Assembly (NCBI RefSeq): GCF_037038585.1
Contig: NC_092521.1
Location: forward strand, 68,872,898-68,936,897
Length of the DNA stretch: 64,000 nt
From: Patagioenas fasciata
Lineage: Eukaryota > Chordata > Aves > Columbiformes > Columbidae
Direction: 5' to 3'
Shown one piece after another: positions 36,901 through 61,750 of this stretch (its first letter is position 1; each line of letters begins with the position of its first letter). The position numbers were made by a program, and so were the translations under genes. The notes below the pieces were generated by a model that was given only the letters and a program-made list of their open reading frames with translations, did not search any database and was not told the origin of the DNA.

Positions 36901-39900
36901 CCCTTTGAGTGATCCTGTTGAAAAGTGTGAAGAGTTACTACGTGACTGATACCTTACATCCTTTTAGAATGAGAACAGCTGGATTATGGTATACATTGTA
37001 ATCTCCAGTACTGGCATACAACAACAGTGAACTTCGTCATGAGCTCTCTTGGCTTTTACTACTATGGGCTTTTTTGATGCTCAGAAAACAAATGTGGGCA
37101 TTCAATGTGTTTCTCAAAGTCTCTTCTGTTTTTCTTGAGTATATTTCCCTGTTGTTCACACTGTGGATCTTCCAGATAAGGCTTCTTTATGTTTGGTTAG
37201 TCCCACTGTCCCAATTACAAGCTTAGATGGCTCTTATTTTCTCTGGCAAGATTCTTTTGGCACCACTCACACCCACATGTTGGCACATGTGAATAGTTTT
37301 GAAAAATGACATTTTGAATATTGAAATATGTTGCTGAAAAAGCCACACTTTTTTCATATGACTAATTGGAATGTTAAATGTATGAAATACCTAGTTTCAC
37401 CGTGAGCTGAGAAGCTTATACAAAGCGGGAATGCCTACCAGGCAAAGGAGAATCTGCTCCTATCTGTGAGGACACTGGTTAGTGATCTTTGTTCTGGTTA
37501 TCACATCAGCTGATAACATGTACATGTTCTAATAAGCTGTCCTTGAATTGCTTGCAGGTGCTCTTTTTAATCAGCCCTTTCAAAGTGTAGCAAATATGCA
37601 GGGGAAGGAAAGTGTGACATCGTTTATATTGAAATGGCTGTGGTGATTCTGTGTTGGACTCATACACAAAATAGTTCTTTTCAGAATTAATGGCATTTGA
37701 AAGGGAGATTGTGGGCTTGAAAAAATGTTGGTTGTTTACATCAAGAATTTATAAAGTGTATAAATTCTGAATTAGATAAATATTTCAAGAAAAAAAATAT
37801 CTTTAGTGTTTAAATTTATTGTAAGAAATACAAATAATTACGAATTACAAAAGACAACCACAATGCATAATAACACAGTACATACACATATGATAGAAAT
37901 AATCACAGAACAGAAGAGTGAAATGATGTCTATTACTTCCCAGTATGTAGTCTGTTTGGAAGCTTCTATTTTATTCTATAAACTTAATTCATACTACTGG
38001 ATTTTGTATAATAATTCAGGAACAAAACATACCAAGTTCTTGTCTTTACTGTGATGATGACTGATGTGTTACCAAAAGAGAGGAATGAATACAGGAAAAA
38101 TGAAACTAATGCAAAAAGATGGTGCCATGAATTATTCTAGTCAAACTGCCTAGTTCCCCTAGGTATATAATTTCCACCCAGTCCAGAACCAGGCATAATC
38201 TGTTATTTAACATATGCCACATCTTCCAGTCTTGAATTGTGGAAGTTTTGGTTACACGGGTAGATTATCTTGTTTATTTGCTTGCATTAAAAGCACAATC
38301 TGGTTTCGATTACCTTTATTGTAGTTCTGAAACACATTCTTACAGTTGCTACTTTTTCAGTCCTTGTCTTAGTAATTTATGCCATCTACCACAGAAGAAG
38401 CTTTGCCTGTCATTAAAATTGGTGTGTAGCTGTACTATTTCTTCTGTTAGCCAACAAAATTAGACTAGATTTGAAATAGGGTCAGACCATCTAGCACCAG
38501 TCAAACTAGTGACTGAATCATTTAATATTTTATGTTATGCCAAAGGCAAATAATTTACTGCCTTTTGGCTTCCGAGATAGCTACTATATACGATTAAACA
38601 GGCAACTTACAGAAGAATTTAAAAGTCGCCACCTGATGCGGTGCAATTACAAACCATCAAATTAACAGATATAGTCACTTTCGTTACTCCAACCATTCCA
38701 CACGATCCGTTCTTAGTCAATTATTCTGTAATGCTACAGTCAAGGATGTTGTTTTAATCCAGTAGAGTCAGATTTTTCCTCCAAAACCATTGTGCAGCTG
38801 TGCTCATTACTTAAATTGAAGTATGTCAACCAGACTTTTCTGAGAACACAGCGTAATTCATCCTATTTCTCCAGGTGTTTTACAGTGCCCCAAAGAGTTA
38901 CTAGACATAAATTGTTAATAATCCATTTTTTTCATGCTCCTTAGGTGCGAAAAGTCGATGCTCCAAAGGATCAGATGGACAAAGAATGGGATGAATTTCA
39001 AAAGGCAATGCGACAGGTCAACACAGTAAGTAATGGAATCCATTTTTATTGATTCTAAATACTATACACAATAAAGAAAACAACAGTTTCATGCAGCTCT
39101 GCAGAATGACCGACATCTGCATTTGTCAGCTGTTTGTTGCAATGCAGTGTGTGGTTAAATGCACTTTATAAATGAGCAAAGGCTTCCTTCTATTTACCAT
39201 TTAAGGGGAATTAAGTCAAAAAACTTTTTATCAGGATCCAGTCATTAATATATATCTAATTACATTTGTTAAATTGTATTTAAATAAGATAGTATATACC
39301 TCAGACCAGCGTCCTGTATCTGAACAGGACACGATTGTGGGGTCTTCTTTAGATGAGACATATTCATATTTTAACCTTGAAAAACACCACCCGTTTGTCT
39401 GTCTCTTTAAAAGATAATCTATAAAGTGTAGGTAACCTGGGTTTTATGGCTAATTTAAATGTACTGGAAAGGAATCCCCAAATTTGGGAAAGTGACAGAA
39501 GATTTTGTGTATGAGACATAAGTTGGCTACAGTTTTTCTGTACTTTCATTTTTTACTGTTCAGCATTACATGGAAAGTCTTCCTGGAACGGGGTTTTATC
39601 TGCCCTTTCGTACAATATGAAACTGTCACTAAAGATACCCGGTATTCTCAATCTTACTCTAGAGTATTTGCTACTGTTTAATTTCAATTGTAAATAATTG
39701 CTCATATGTCAACTTCTAAGAAAAATGGTGCAAACAAATGTATCATTGCTCATTTTAAAGCGGTCAGCACTATAAACAGAGCAAATGTTCATCCAAAAGC
39801 AGTGGTGGATACATTTTGCTAGCTTTAGCCATTCAGATAATTCTTCAGCTTAGAAGGATTCTTCTCAGTTATGCGTGGACCATTGATTGCATAGCATCTC

Positions 39901-42516
39901 CCAGACATTCAGATTTGAGAAAGTATATGCTGAAAAAAATAACAGGTTAGAAACACTTCGGGATCTAGTGGGAATATTTAACCAATACTTTCAATAAGGG
40001 TGTGTAATGAAGTCCCAAGAGTTGGGATGTAGCTCCTATTTCAACCTCAGACTTTGGATGCATGTAGCTTGTCTCTGCTTAGTTTCAAATAGTAGTGTAT
40101 TGAAAAATTCAAAAGGTTAACCCCAAAGCAGCCAAACTAGTTTCAGTTTTAATGAAAAACATTTCCATTTCAAATTAAACCAGATCAGGGCTTTTTTTCT
40201 GTATTTGCCTCCAGAGTCTTTTGTGAAGGTGGGAGTATACACGTAGGAGATTGACATTGATTTGAGGTAGAGGGGAGGGAGGACACAGACATCAAAAAGG
40301 AGCAACAGTGGGATTCAGGATGAAGGTGAATTTTCTTAGAACTTTTCTGGTTTAGGTTTCAGAAGCTATAGTGGCAGAAGAGGATGAGGAGGGACGACTA
40401 GATCGTCAGATTGGAGAAATTGATGAGCAGATGTAAGTAGATCAATTTTTTCTTCAAACTTTCTGTTCTCCAGCAGTAATGGGTCACTATTTGATTAGAG
40501 TGATAAAAACATTATTGATTTTAATCTTCTATGATACTGCATTTCATTAATCACCTAAATATTTGAAGGACAGGCTCCCTCAAATTGCCAAGTGATTCCT
40601 AATAACATGAATTTTGGTGCAAAGTTGCGTAATTCTTTGCAAAGTGAGAATGCACTAGAATCACTGAAAGTACAGCAAGCAGGCACAGACAAAATAAAGC
40701 AAGAGAAGGAAAATTCTCTGAACAAACTGACTGCTTTCCCCCTTTCCGATGTCTAAATTTGTATTTCTTTGTTAATTCTGATTGGTGTAGAATTTATGAG
40801 AACATTTTTTAAAACCAAAGTCTGATACTCTGTGCTGCAGTTAAAATTTTGATAACAAGATTTGTATTTTGACCATCCATTCACTGTAATGAAAATGTCC
40901 GGTTCTATAACTAACTCTCCTTGTGTCTAATACAAATTTGCTTAAGGGTTTTGTTGAATGATGCACTTCATTACATTAAGTGAGGTTTTTTTTGTTTTGT
41001 TGAACTGCTAAGTGTAGTGGTTGAATAAGCATTAGTTTAAACTCTAAGTAACCTGAAATACACCATAATGGAACAGATTTTTACCATTATTATGTAGCTG
41101 AATGCATTGATTAACAGTTATTATGACAATGGTAGCGATTGAAAAGAAAAAGATGAATTCTGATTTTAACGAACCTTGCAACAAAAAGAAGACACCAAAA
41201 ATTAAAGCAGCACTTAAACCATCTGGACAGATTTACATGCTATGGATAATCAACATATAATAACAATAGTGTTGGGTCCAAACTGAGCTTTGGTAGCACA
41301 GGAATGACTTTTAACAATGTTCATCTAATTTTGGAGAGGGCTTGAACTAAACCTGGCTGTCTTTGAGCATTCATTTTTCCCAGCAGCTTAGGACGCTATG
41401 GTACGTAGAATCAAATTCAGAAATTTGTAGAGAATTTCAAGTTTGTTACCAACTTTTCCCCCAAGTGAAAGTTCCAAATAGATTTTTAAAGACTGTTCTT
41501 GTAGCTTTGTTTTCTGAGTGTATTTAAATGCAGGCTATTTTGAACTCAGTCCAAAATCAAATTAATTCAGTGGCATTCATGTTTTCCTTAGCCTTCAAAT
41601 CTTCAACTGTGACTGCCTATAAGTAACCATATTGCAGATGTGCAAGGGGAGACAGGAGCCAGATAGTAGTATTTCCTTGTTGACTCTTCCTAGCAAATAG
41701 GAATGAAAGAAGCAAAGATGAATTTAAATCAGGCTGATATTACTTGGCATTTTCAACAAAATACCCTGCTAAAATGGCTAGAATAATGGATGTAAAACAT
41801 ACTTAAAGGACAGAACTTTTTAAGTAAATGGAACACTGAAACTTGTGGATTGTGTTTACTTCAAATGTTCTGTTGTAGCACACAGTGCAGATAAAGAGTC
41901 TGAACACTTGTGCTGCTTTTTTATTTTGAGAGATGCCACTACTGAGTTATCAAAATTGATAGTTGATATCTCACATTTCTGCCATACAGGAAAACCATAA
42001 TTGGAGCAAAGAATGGTGTCTCTTCTTGTGTGGAAATGGATATTGGTTCTGTGCTTTTTAAAAACAAATATTTGTGGTGTTGTTGCAGTTGTTCAATATT
42101 TGAATTAGATCTCATTGCTAGAGAACTGACCACACCTCTCCTTTCCTCCAGTCTGTTTCCACTTGATTACCACAGAGAAGGTGCACTTGCATATCGAAAG
42201 TTTATTTTTTAACTGATGGGAAGCTGTGGAGCTATTTTAATTCAAAATTAGAGAAGCAAAATCCAGCACTGTATAAAATCCAAGTGATGTGGAAAGGCCA
42301 CAAGCGTTAATAGGTGGTTTACTTTTCAACAGTGAATGTTATCGCCGTGTTGAGCTTTTGCGTAACCGCCAGGATCTGATGAAGGAGAAGCTGAAGGAAG
42401 CCATGAGAATAAGAGCAGCGCAAGAAAAAGAGGATGAGGCTGTTGGTAGCGAAGATGAAGAAGAATTGCAGGATTTGCTGTCTCAAGACTGGAGGGTGAA
42501 AGGGGCTTTGTTGTAG
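30908..42516 (+). CDS. ZNF830: ZNF830 (CCDC16), zinc finger protein 830
   Basis: ZNF830 is a nuclear C2H2 protein tied to the spliceosome (XAB2/Prp19-related complexes) and to genome stability in early development. Ten coding exons join in phase: 30908-31029, 31169-31268, 32581-32701, 33248-33281, 34675-34889, 35437-35527, 36214-36277, 38945-39025, 40356-40432 and 42333-42516. The product is 362 aa, against about 372 in human. The basic N-terminus ([13 protein letters not shown]) leads to one zinc finger, C50-x2-C53-x12-H66-x5-H72. A low-complexity acidic tract (poly-Asp then Glu) follows in exon 5, then [13 protein letters not shown] and a helical C-terminus with [14 protein letters not shown], ending [12 protein letters not shown]. 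The open frame extends upstream to 30479 but that part is promoter. The first intron uses AT-AC borders; the rest are GT-AG. The human gene is intronless, which makes this ten-exon structure notable. Confidence 0.95.
31030..31168 (+). other. ZNF830: U12-type AT-AC intron in ZNF830
   Basis: No GT donor or AG acceptor joins exon 1 to exon 2 in frame. Cutting before ATATCCTC at 31030 and after AC at 31167-31168 rebuilds K41-Y42-N43 exactly. ATATCCTC differs from the U12 5' splice consensus ATATCCTT by one base. A near-perfect U12 branch site, TTCCCTTAAC at 31147-31156, lies about 13 bases before the AC. The intron is 139 bases. Confidence 0.9.
31476..31761 (-). mobile_element. CR1 LINE 3' fragment, antisense in ZNF830 intron 2
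   Basis: It opens with TAGAATCATACAG, an altered CR1 terminal octamer in reverse, followed by GTTGGAAGGGACCCACAAGG and the reversed ORF2 tail; the minus strand reads [12 protein letters not shown]. 5'-truncated. Confidence 0.9.
34768..34801 (+). repeat. ZNF830: GAT/GAA codon repeat encoding an acidic tract
   Basis: Within ZNF830 exon 5, GAC(GAT)5 followed by GAA/GAG codons encodes six Asp and then five Glu. The human protein has a Glu-rich run in a comparable place, so length variation between species is expected. Confidence 0.85.
35054..35280 (-). mobile_element. CR1 LINE 3' fragment, antisense in ZNF830 intron 5
   Basis: It starts ATAGAATCATAGAATTG (reverse of the terminal octamers), then GGTTGGAAAAGACTCTTAAG, and ends in the reversed LPREV/NFF region near 35280. 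5'-truncated. Confidence 0.9.
36412..36660 (-). mobile_element. Decayed CR1 fragment, antisense in ZNF830 intron 7
   Basis: GGTTGGAAGGGACCTACAAC, then the phrases CACTGACAGGCTTGAGG and AGCCTGTTCCAGTGTTTGACC, match the CR1 3' region in reverse. It is more diverged than the other copies and has lost its terminal octamers. Confidence 0.8.
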
Positions 42517-42726
42517 CATTTCTGCAACGAGGCTGATATTCTCTTTTTCCGTGATGTTACTTCCATCGTTAGAAGTGAGATGCTTTTGTTAAATATTTAT
42601 TTAAAGAGGATCGTGATATGTTAAAGAGCCAAGTGTATTAAAAAAATGATCTTTGTAGATCTACAATGGTGAATTACTTGCTGTAAAAACTGTATATTGC
42701 AAATGTTTTCTGAGTGCACCTTTCCT

Positions 42727-42988
42727 ATTAAAACTATTGGTTTCCTACCAGAGGTATTTTAGTGGGATTAATAAGGAACTGAAGAATCTCTGAGGTTTTG
42801 GAAACATTCGATATATTTGGTAATTTTGAGACCTGGGTTATTGTGTATAGAAGTAAAGGACTTGCAAAAGTGGTAGTGTATGGAATTTTCCCAGATTTGG
42901 GGGCATTAGGGAAAGGACAATATTATGCATTTATGTTACCTTAAGATTTACAAGTGCTCTTCCACCCTTTGCCCCAACTCCCAATAAA
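42727..42988 (+). terminator. ZNF830: ZNF830 polyadenylation signals
   Basis: ATTAAA at 42727-42732 and AATAAA at 42983-42988 lie about 210 and 470 bases after the ZNF830 stop. The first is followed by a T/G-containing stretch. Confidence 0.65.
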
Positions 42989-45900
42989 ATATATACATTT
43001 TTTTCAGGAGCTGTTACAGATTCTCTGTGTATGTAAGGACCAAGCTCAGAAATGTTGAGCTACAGCTTCTCCTCAGTGTATACTCTGTGATGTCCCATAG
43101 GCAGCGCTGAGTATTTTTCTTTATAGTATCTTGTTTTGCTTAGTACAGCCATAGCGTAGCGTACCTCACATTTCTTGAGCCAGAGAGATGAAAACAGAAT
43201 GGTTCCATATTTGCAGAACTAAATGGAAGGGGGAGAAAAATGCCAGAAAGGAGGGTACTGTGCTGGAAATGGATGAGGTAAAATAATTTATCTAGCTGTA
43301 AATACTGGAAATTTTCTAAGATATTATTTTAGGCACAGAGAGCATCTAAAACTGATTTTTGTTCTGATAAACACAGATGAAGCAAAATCAAGAACCAACA
43401 AACTTGGCAAGACGGACAATGGAAAGCAGAACTACCTTGAGTGTTGGTAAGTACCTTTTTTTTTTTTTTTTAAATGAAGCATATATCGTTTTTACTTTCG
43501 CAAATATTAAAGCATTTCAGATTTGCTGAGGACTTTTGAAAACATAGGAAAATTATGTGGTTTAATTTTTATCAAAAAGTAAAATAGTGAAGAAACAGCT
43601 TAACATTTTCCTTTTTTCTCAAGATTCTAGTTTTAAAACAAGTTAGTGAAGCTTTAAAGGGAGAAAAGCTTTGTTCTTTTGAGATAATTCTAGATACTTC
43701 CCTCAAAGATGTTTATTAACTAAGCAGTAAAGAGAAAAACTAAAGCTAGGTATTTGATTTGCCCATTTTGGAAGAAAGAATTTATATGGTGGGAGCCCTT
43801 TCTGTATCGGGAGATGCTTTTTTACTCCTCCTGGTTTCCATGATCCTTGGGTTCAGCTCTTCATATTCATAAAGCTATCAAAATTCAAGCCATGGTCCTT
43901 AGCAGTTTGGTGCATCCATTTATTCCTGCTCACACACACTGGTTTACAGCCGTTGTTTTTCAGTTGATTTAATAACTGTAAGTATAAGTAGCTGTTGTTG
44001 CTAAAGCGTTTGACACAACACTGCAGTCTTACATGAATTAGTACTGTTGTCGAGATAGCTACAGAGAGCATTCTAATACAGAAGCATGAGAAGCACTCAG
44101 AGTATTGAAACAAATTATGTTTTGGCAAGTTGGAGAAATCTTAGTTTGGCCAAAACTGAGATAAAATTTCCTTCTGTAGTGTGAAACGTTTCAATATCAA
44201 TTTATAAGGTACCTATAATGCTGCAGTGAAAGATCTCTAGATCAATTTATCACTATAAAGAGGACTTTCAGCTGAGAGGGTGGTCCAATATTAAAAGCTG
44301 GGCAGGTTTTTTAGAAACAAAACAAAACAAAAGATGCTCCCCCAGTTTCATTCTGAGAGGAGCTAAGGCAAGCTTCTAATTGTTCTGCTTATCTTTGTTT
44401 TTCACTCACCAGAGCATACGAGCTTGTTAACACTGAACTTTACAATCACTCTCTGCATTTGGCTTAATGTTGGAGAAATGGATGTGACTCAGGTTACAGT
44501 GAGCATCGTGGGCATACATGTTTTTACAGTATAAAATAGTTAATCTTCGAGTTTATAACTTACACTTCCATTTGGTACATGTATCAGTAACTTTACTTTC
44601 ATTTTGTACATTAATCTGCAAATCATGGTTTCAACTGCAGATAAATAGGAAAGGAACTGAGCATTAGAACAGTTCAGCTGGTTTAGTTCTGTTACCCTCC
44701 TCATTACAGAGATACCTAGAGGTAAGAAGCTAAAGGCAGCGAGTTCAGTTACAGTGCCAAGGAGCTTGCACATTCAAATCCAAACCAGTGCTCCCCATGG
44801 TTTTAATTATTAGGAATATGTGGCAGGAGTAAACACCAGATCAGTCATCACTCTGTTCCTTATTCCTGCGTAAATTGCTGCTGAAAGAGCAGAGATGATG
44901 GACAAGCCAGTGGGGGTGTCTGTCAGCACTGGTCCCTCTTGGCAGTTGCAAGTTCAGGAGTCAGTGCTTTTTATATTGGAGGAGTCTCACAGATCCACAA
45001 ATAGTGTTGTATGCTAGTTGTATACAGCTTGTCATGTACAACTCTACGTTTCTTCAGCATTTGAAACAAAGCTTTTAGAGAGCTTTGTGAAGAAGACAGG
45101 AGTGACTTTGCTATCTGTATCGTACTTTTCCACTGATGCGCTGTTGTGTCAAGAAGGCAAGAAACTACCCTGCTTTTTAGCAATGCAAGTAGCATGGCTA
45201 TAAGGGCAAAGAGGGAATTATCCCAGCCTTACTGGATAGTCAAGCTAATTTAGCCAGGTAAATGATCTCCTGTCTCTTAGAAAAACATAGGCATAATTAA
45301 TTTTAAGTCCTCAGTTTTCAAAAACAATTTTATGAACTTAGGATGAGCTATTCAGCTAGATAATTAACAAGAGCAAAGAATTGTTTTAAAAAATACGTAC
45401 TTCCTTAATTTCTTTCTGACTCCCTAGCTTTCTTGAATTCTATTTTTAAACAGTAAAGATGAAAGTAGTCCTAATAACTAGCTCTGTCCATAGCCACTAT
45501 TAAAAATGAGGTTTTAACCTCTGGCACAGTGGAATTCAGAAGAATATTTTAATTCTCTGATCTCCAGGACTTCCAGAAATCTGAAGAATCAGAATTAAGG
45601 GAGAAGACCTAACATTTGTAACCTTTATTTGTTGATACACTAATGGAGAGTGTTGCCCAAATTTAAGAACTGTGGATTTTCATGCTGCCAAAAAATAGTT
45701 ACGATTCCCAGCTCAGTGATTTTGAAACTGGTAAGTGACTTCCAGGAGACTTGAAATGGAGTTCCAAGTGGCAGCTCTGCAGGGAGCAGGGAAGCACAGC
45801 TGCAGCTGCCAGTTGTTGGTGGTCAGCTGCTGTCTGGCAAGTGCAGTCAGTCACAAGTGTTCGTTTGTGTGCTGACTTCTCTCCCACCATGGAGGAACTA

Positions 45901-48900
45901 ACATGCTGCTGCCATGACTTGGAAGTAGATGTGGAAAAAAGGCTCTGTTTGGTACAGAGGAGCCCGGCAGTGATTGCACATAAACAGCTAAACCAAAATA
46001 ACAACAAACGAAACAGTGTTCTCATTTGCTAACATGGTTGTTTGTCGTTCCTTCACTAAAGCATATGATTTTAAAATTTGCTTCTGATTTACAAATACTG
46101 GTTAAAAAGAATATTAGCCTTGGTCAGGCCCCCTGCCAATAAATTTGAGGAGGGACAAATTTAGCTTATTACATGCCACTGTCATTAAATTCTCTGCATT
46201 TTATCATCTTAAAAACACTGCGCTAAAAATACCTCTATGAGAATGTCATATTACTCAAATATTTTCAGCACTTGAAAGTACTTTTTTTTACTTATAATCA
46301 AGAATGCTTGCACCACTAGAGAATCAGACATTGAACCAACAGGAATCATCATAGCTGTCATTAGAAACCATAATATAAGTATATAATGTTTCAGAAAATC
46401 CCTTTGGTTAGGTACCATCAACTGAATTTGACGCTTCTCTTTCATTTCAGTTACTGTCTTGTGGCATATGGCAGTCTGCAGAGTGACAGGACACATGCAT
46501 TGATGCAGACACTGATTTAATCAATGTGACTGCATTCCTTCCTGGGCCCAAGGAGTAAGCACATTTCTGTGGCAAGAATACCAGGATGTGCTTGTATCCC
46601 TAGAAATTGTCGCTCAGGCAAGAGATGATTGAAATTTTCTGGTGTGAAACAGTTTTTCAGTGTCTGACTTCCTTTAATCTTCTGTTCATTGCTTCACTTA
46701 GAACTATCCTGGCCTGTTAGCTGGGAAAAGAAATGCAAGCAATTCCCTTGTGTAGACATCCATACCAGGTCTTTCTTCCAAAAATGCAGCAGAGTGACTA
46801 ATACCTTGTGTAATTGGTAGTTACAGCAGCTACAGAGGATGTAAGAGATCTCTGTTCAAATCCCTCCTCTCTGTGCTGTCCTTTGATCATACAGCTCCTG
46901 TGATCTAGTTGAGCATGCTGACAATTCCAGTTTTTCCTGTAGAAACTGTGCCACTGTAAAGTGATTGAATTAGTGAATATATGTGACTTCTTGTTTGATA
47001 ATCATGGCACTTGCCCAAGAAGGAGAAGGTCCTGTTCCAAGTATATAAATAATGCTGAAATACCTTCAGCTGAGATTGAGGCTGTGGAAGAAACTGGATT
47101 TGGATCTCCCCCGTCCCAGACAAGCACTCATTTCCAGGCTGCTGCCTAACTTAAAAATGAAAAAACCTTCAATTTCTGCCTAGTTTGGGTGGGGAAGGTT
47201 CAGCATGTGCTTTCAGGCTGTTTATGAAACCTCACTGAAACCCCTTTGCCATGCAGGCTGGTGATGCTGAGACACTTTCCCAGGTGCCTGCATTCATGGC
47301 ACCAGTGAGATTTATGCTGCTGGCTACATCTGAGAACAGAAAGAACTCTGCATATTAGCAATGGACTAGGTTATGTGGCTGAATACCTCTAACTTTATTT
47401 TGCTTCTGGCTGACTATTGCAGCCAGCATTCATACTTTCTATTTTATTTTTATTTTTACACTTGAGAAACAGAGCTGCTTGAATTTGTTTGAAGTCTTTG
47501 CCAGAACTCTGACACCAATTTGATGATGTGAAAGCTGTGGAACTTGTGCTGTCTTTCATTTGGAAACTCATAGTTGTATGGGCAGTGACCTTTTCATACC
47601 AGATGCCTGGCTCCTCTTATCTACCGTTGAGCATAAGTGATTTAGTTTTCTGTCTTGGATAATATTTTTTACTTTTCCATCCCTTCCACATATATCTACT
47701 TGTGTTTTGTTGCCTGTTTTATATATTAAAGCTATCCAGGAACTTTTTCTTGCCATTCAGAAATCTTTTCCAACCAAAAATAATTAAAATGAGTCCTCAA
47801 CCTAGATTTTATCACAATTCCTGCCCGGATTTTTTGCAGAAGCCTTCTCAAAGGGTTTCTTTTTTTTCCTCGCTTTTTCCATGTGTCTTCATTTTACCTC
47901 TCCTTGTTCCTCAGACAAACATGCCCCTGCACTACTCTGTTTAAATCTCAGTATTTTCTAAACAATTCTGCCAGGCACATGGGAAATTATTTATGTGAAA
48001 GATGCTGTACACGGCAGAGCTGCTGCTGCTGTCCTTTGCCTTGCAGCTTTACTGGAAGAGTAAAGTCTTTAACCTACTTAGTGTTGAACTGCAATAATAT
48101 TATTTTTTTTTTTTTAAACACCAGCCAGGCTGGCCAGAGAAACAGCTTTTGCTCTTGAGGAAATGAAGAGTATGGAGGTCTCTGCTGTGAAAGCAGCTTC
48201 AGCTCTCCTTTCAACAGTAAGAAGTACATTTTAAGGAATATAAATATATCTTAAGTAATAATAATAGAGAATTTTGTCGAAGTTAGTACTACAGCCTCAC
48301 AGTTTTTCCAGCGTAAGGGTTGGAATAGCCAATCCAACATCTGGTAAGGCTTCCTGGATGCTGAGATGCAATGAGGCATTCTGTGATCTTCTGCGGCAGC
48401 CTTTGCTGTTAAGAGTTGATCTGTGGCTGCATCTGTATTGAAAAAGTTGTTGACTTCTGCAGGTTTCCAAGTCTGTGAGCTCATTGTGGTCATATCACAA
48501 TGGCAGGCTCAGATTCAAGACCCAGACACATGGAAGCTCTCTGTATCCTGGAGTCCATGGGAAACAGGAGTGATGTGCCCCGCAAGTAATCAGCGGGGGC
48601 AGTGAGGGGAACCAAGACCCCGAGCTAAATGCCTGGAGACAACCGTAGACCTTAGTAGAGGAGGGGTAGAGGTTGTAGAATTAGTCTCACATCATTAAGG
48701 ATGCTACTCGATGGCACTGCCAAAACCTCTGCTTTCTCATGAGGATAAAGTGGTAAATGTGAAAGTAGTGCCAGTGCCCTAAGCTGAGAGGTGGCCAGAA
48801 GTGCTGGGTGCAGCCACAGCTTGGAGCCAGTCCCTTCCTTCCCCTTGTGTGTGAAAGAGAACTCAAGGCTGCACTGCAAGTGCTTCAGCTGATCCAAAGG

Positions 48901-49637
48901 AGGAGCTGAATGGCTCAAGCAGAGCGACAGGGCAGGACCAGGCACTTCCCTGGGCCAGCTCTCCGTCCTCCCTTTTTAATGCAAGTTCTCTTGCTCCTCC
49001 CAGCTGCTGGGCTGGTTTCCTGGTGGGGTGGAAGGTGCTGTCTAGAAGCCTTGGCACTGAATGGTGCTGCTGGGAATGGGAAAATACGGACGGTTTTGTC
49101 AATAAGGTACTCGGTACCCAAGTTCATTCTTTTGTTCTTGTTTTTCTTTCCTCAGTATCTGATCTTAAAATCAGTATATGGGAAAACATGAGACAAACCA
49201 GAGGCTTCTTGTAGCAAGGAGCCAAATTCTGTCTTTTCTATGCAGCGTGAGAAACTCTCCAAGAGCAGCTTTGTTAAAAACCAAATAGGGTTTTGCAGAA
49301 ATAGTGCTTACTCTACTAATTAGGCAATGTGGCTCCATCTAATCATGAAAACTCATCATCCCTGACAATGGGCTAATGTACTTTCTAACGCTGCCAGTAT
49401 TGCACAGTTGTTACACTCTTTCCCAATGAGCACTGGGACCTTAAGCGTGATGATATGAAACCTTTAATCATTAATGAAAACAAGCAATTTGTCTATGATC
49501 TTAGTTTGACAATCCATAAAATAGTGTTTCTCAAATGACAAATTAGCAACTCGGTTACAAAGAACAAAGTTTAAACAACACAACCGTTGTATGCACAAAG
49601 CTACCATGTCTTCTTTTTTTTTTAATCAGGAAAAAAA
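42989..49637. other. Intergenic region between convergent ZNF830 and PCBP genes
   Basis: About 6.6 kb in which I see no recognised exon or repeat family. A splice-like junction (AGTGTTGGTAAGTACC) at about 43436-43451 could be a non-coding exon end, but no protein signal supports it. T-runs at 43457-43471 and 48101-48115 are the only simple sequence. Confidence 0.6.
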
Positions 49638-49643
49638 TTTATT
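49638..49643 (-). terminator. PCBP3: PCBP gene polyadenylation signal
   Basis: TTTATT on the + strand is AATAAA on the minus strand, about 380 bases after the stop at 50022. A genomic A-run on the minus strand lies about 15 bases further on. Confidence 0.55.
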
Positions 49644-50021
49644 TATAAAAACATCTCATTTAACTTACTGTTGAGTCTCTAGCTGAATACAGTGGTTTAG
49701 AACACTAACGGCCCATGCTTTTATACAGATTAGCCAAAGCATGAACATCAATGAAAATTAACCCCCAGAAATAACTTTCTTTGCTTTATGTTATGAGCCA
49801 CAACAGTGTTAAAACTGGAACAGTAATGAAAGCAACACAAGAGTTAGGAAGCACAGTTGCTTAAAGAGTAAAGGAAGTATTTTCTTTTGATGTCTCAGAA
49901 TAATAAGAAAGTTAGAAATGGCAGAAACTCCTCTGTAGATTAGTCCATAGAAAGCATTGTCTCATGGGGCTTTGGAAAAGTCCTGTCTGGTGGCTAATGC
50001 ACTAGGGTATGATGAGATACA

Positions 50022-61750
<11,729 letters not shown>

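Noticed and set aside
43380-43451. Exon-like segment with a GTAAGTACC donor downstream of ZNF830
   Set aside because: No convincing acceptor and no protein similarity; ZNF830 already ends with a conserved C-terminus at 42516.
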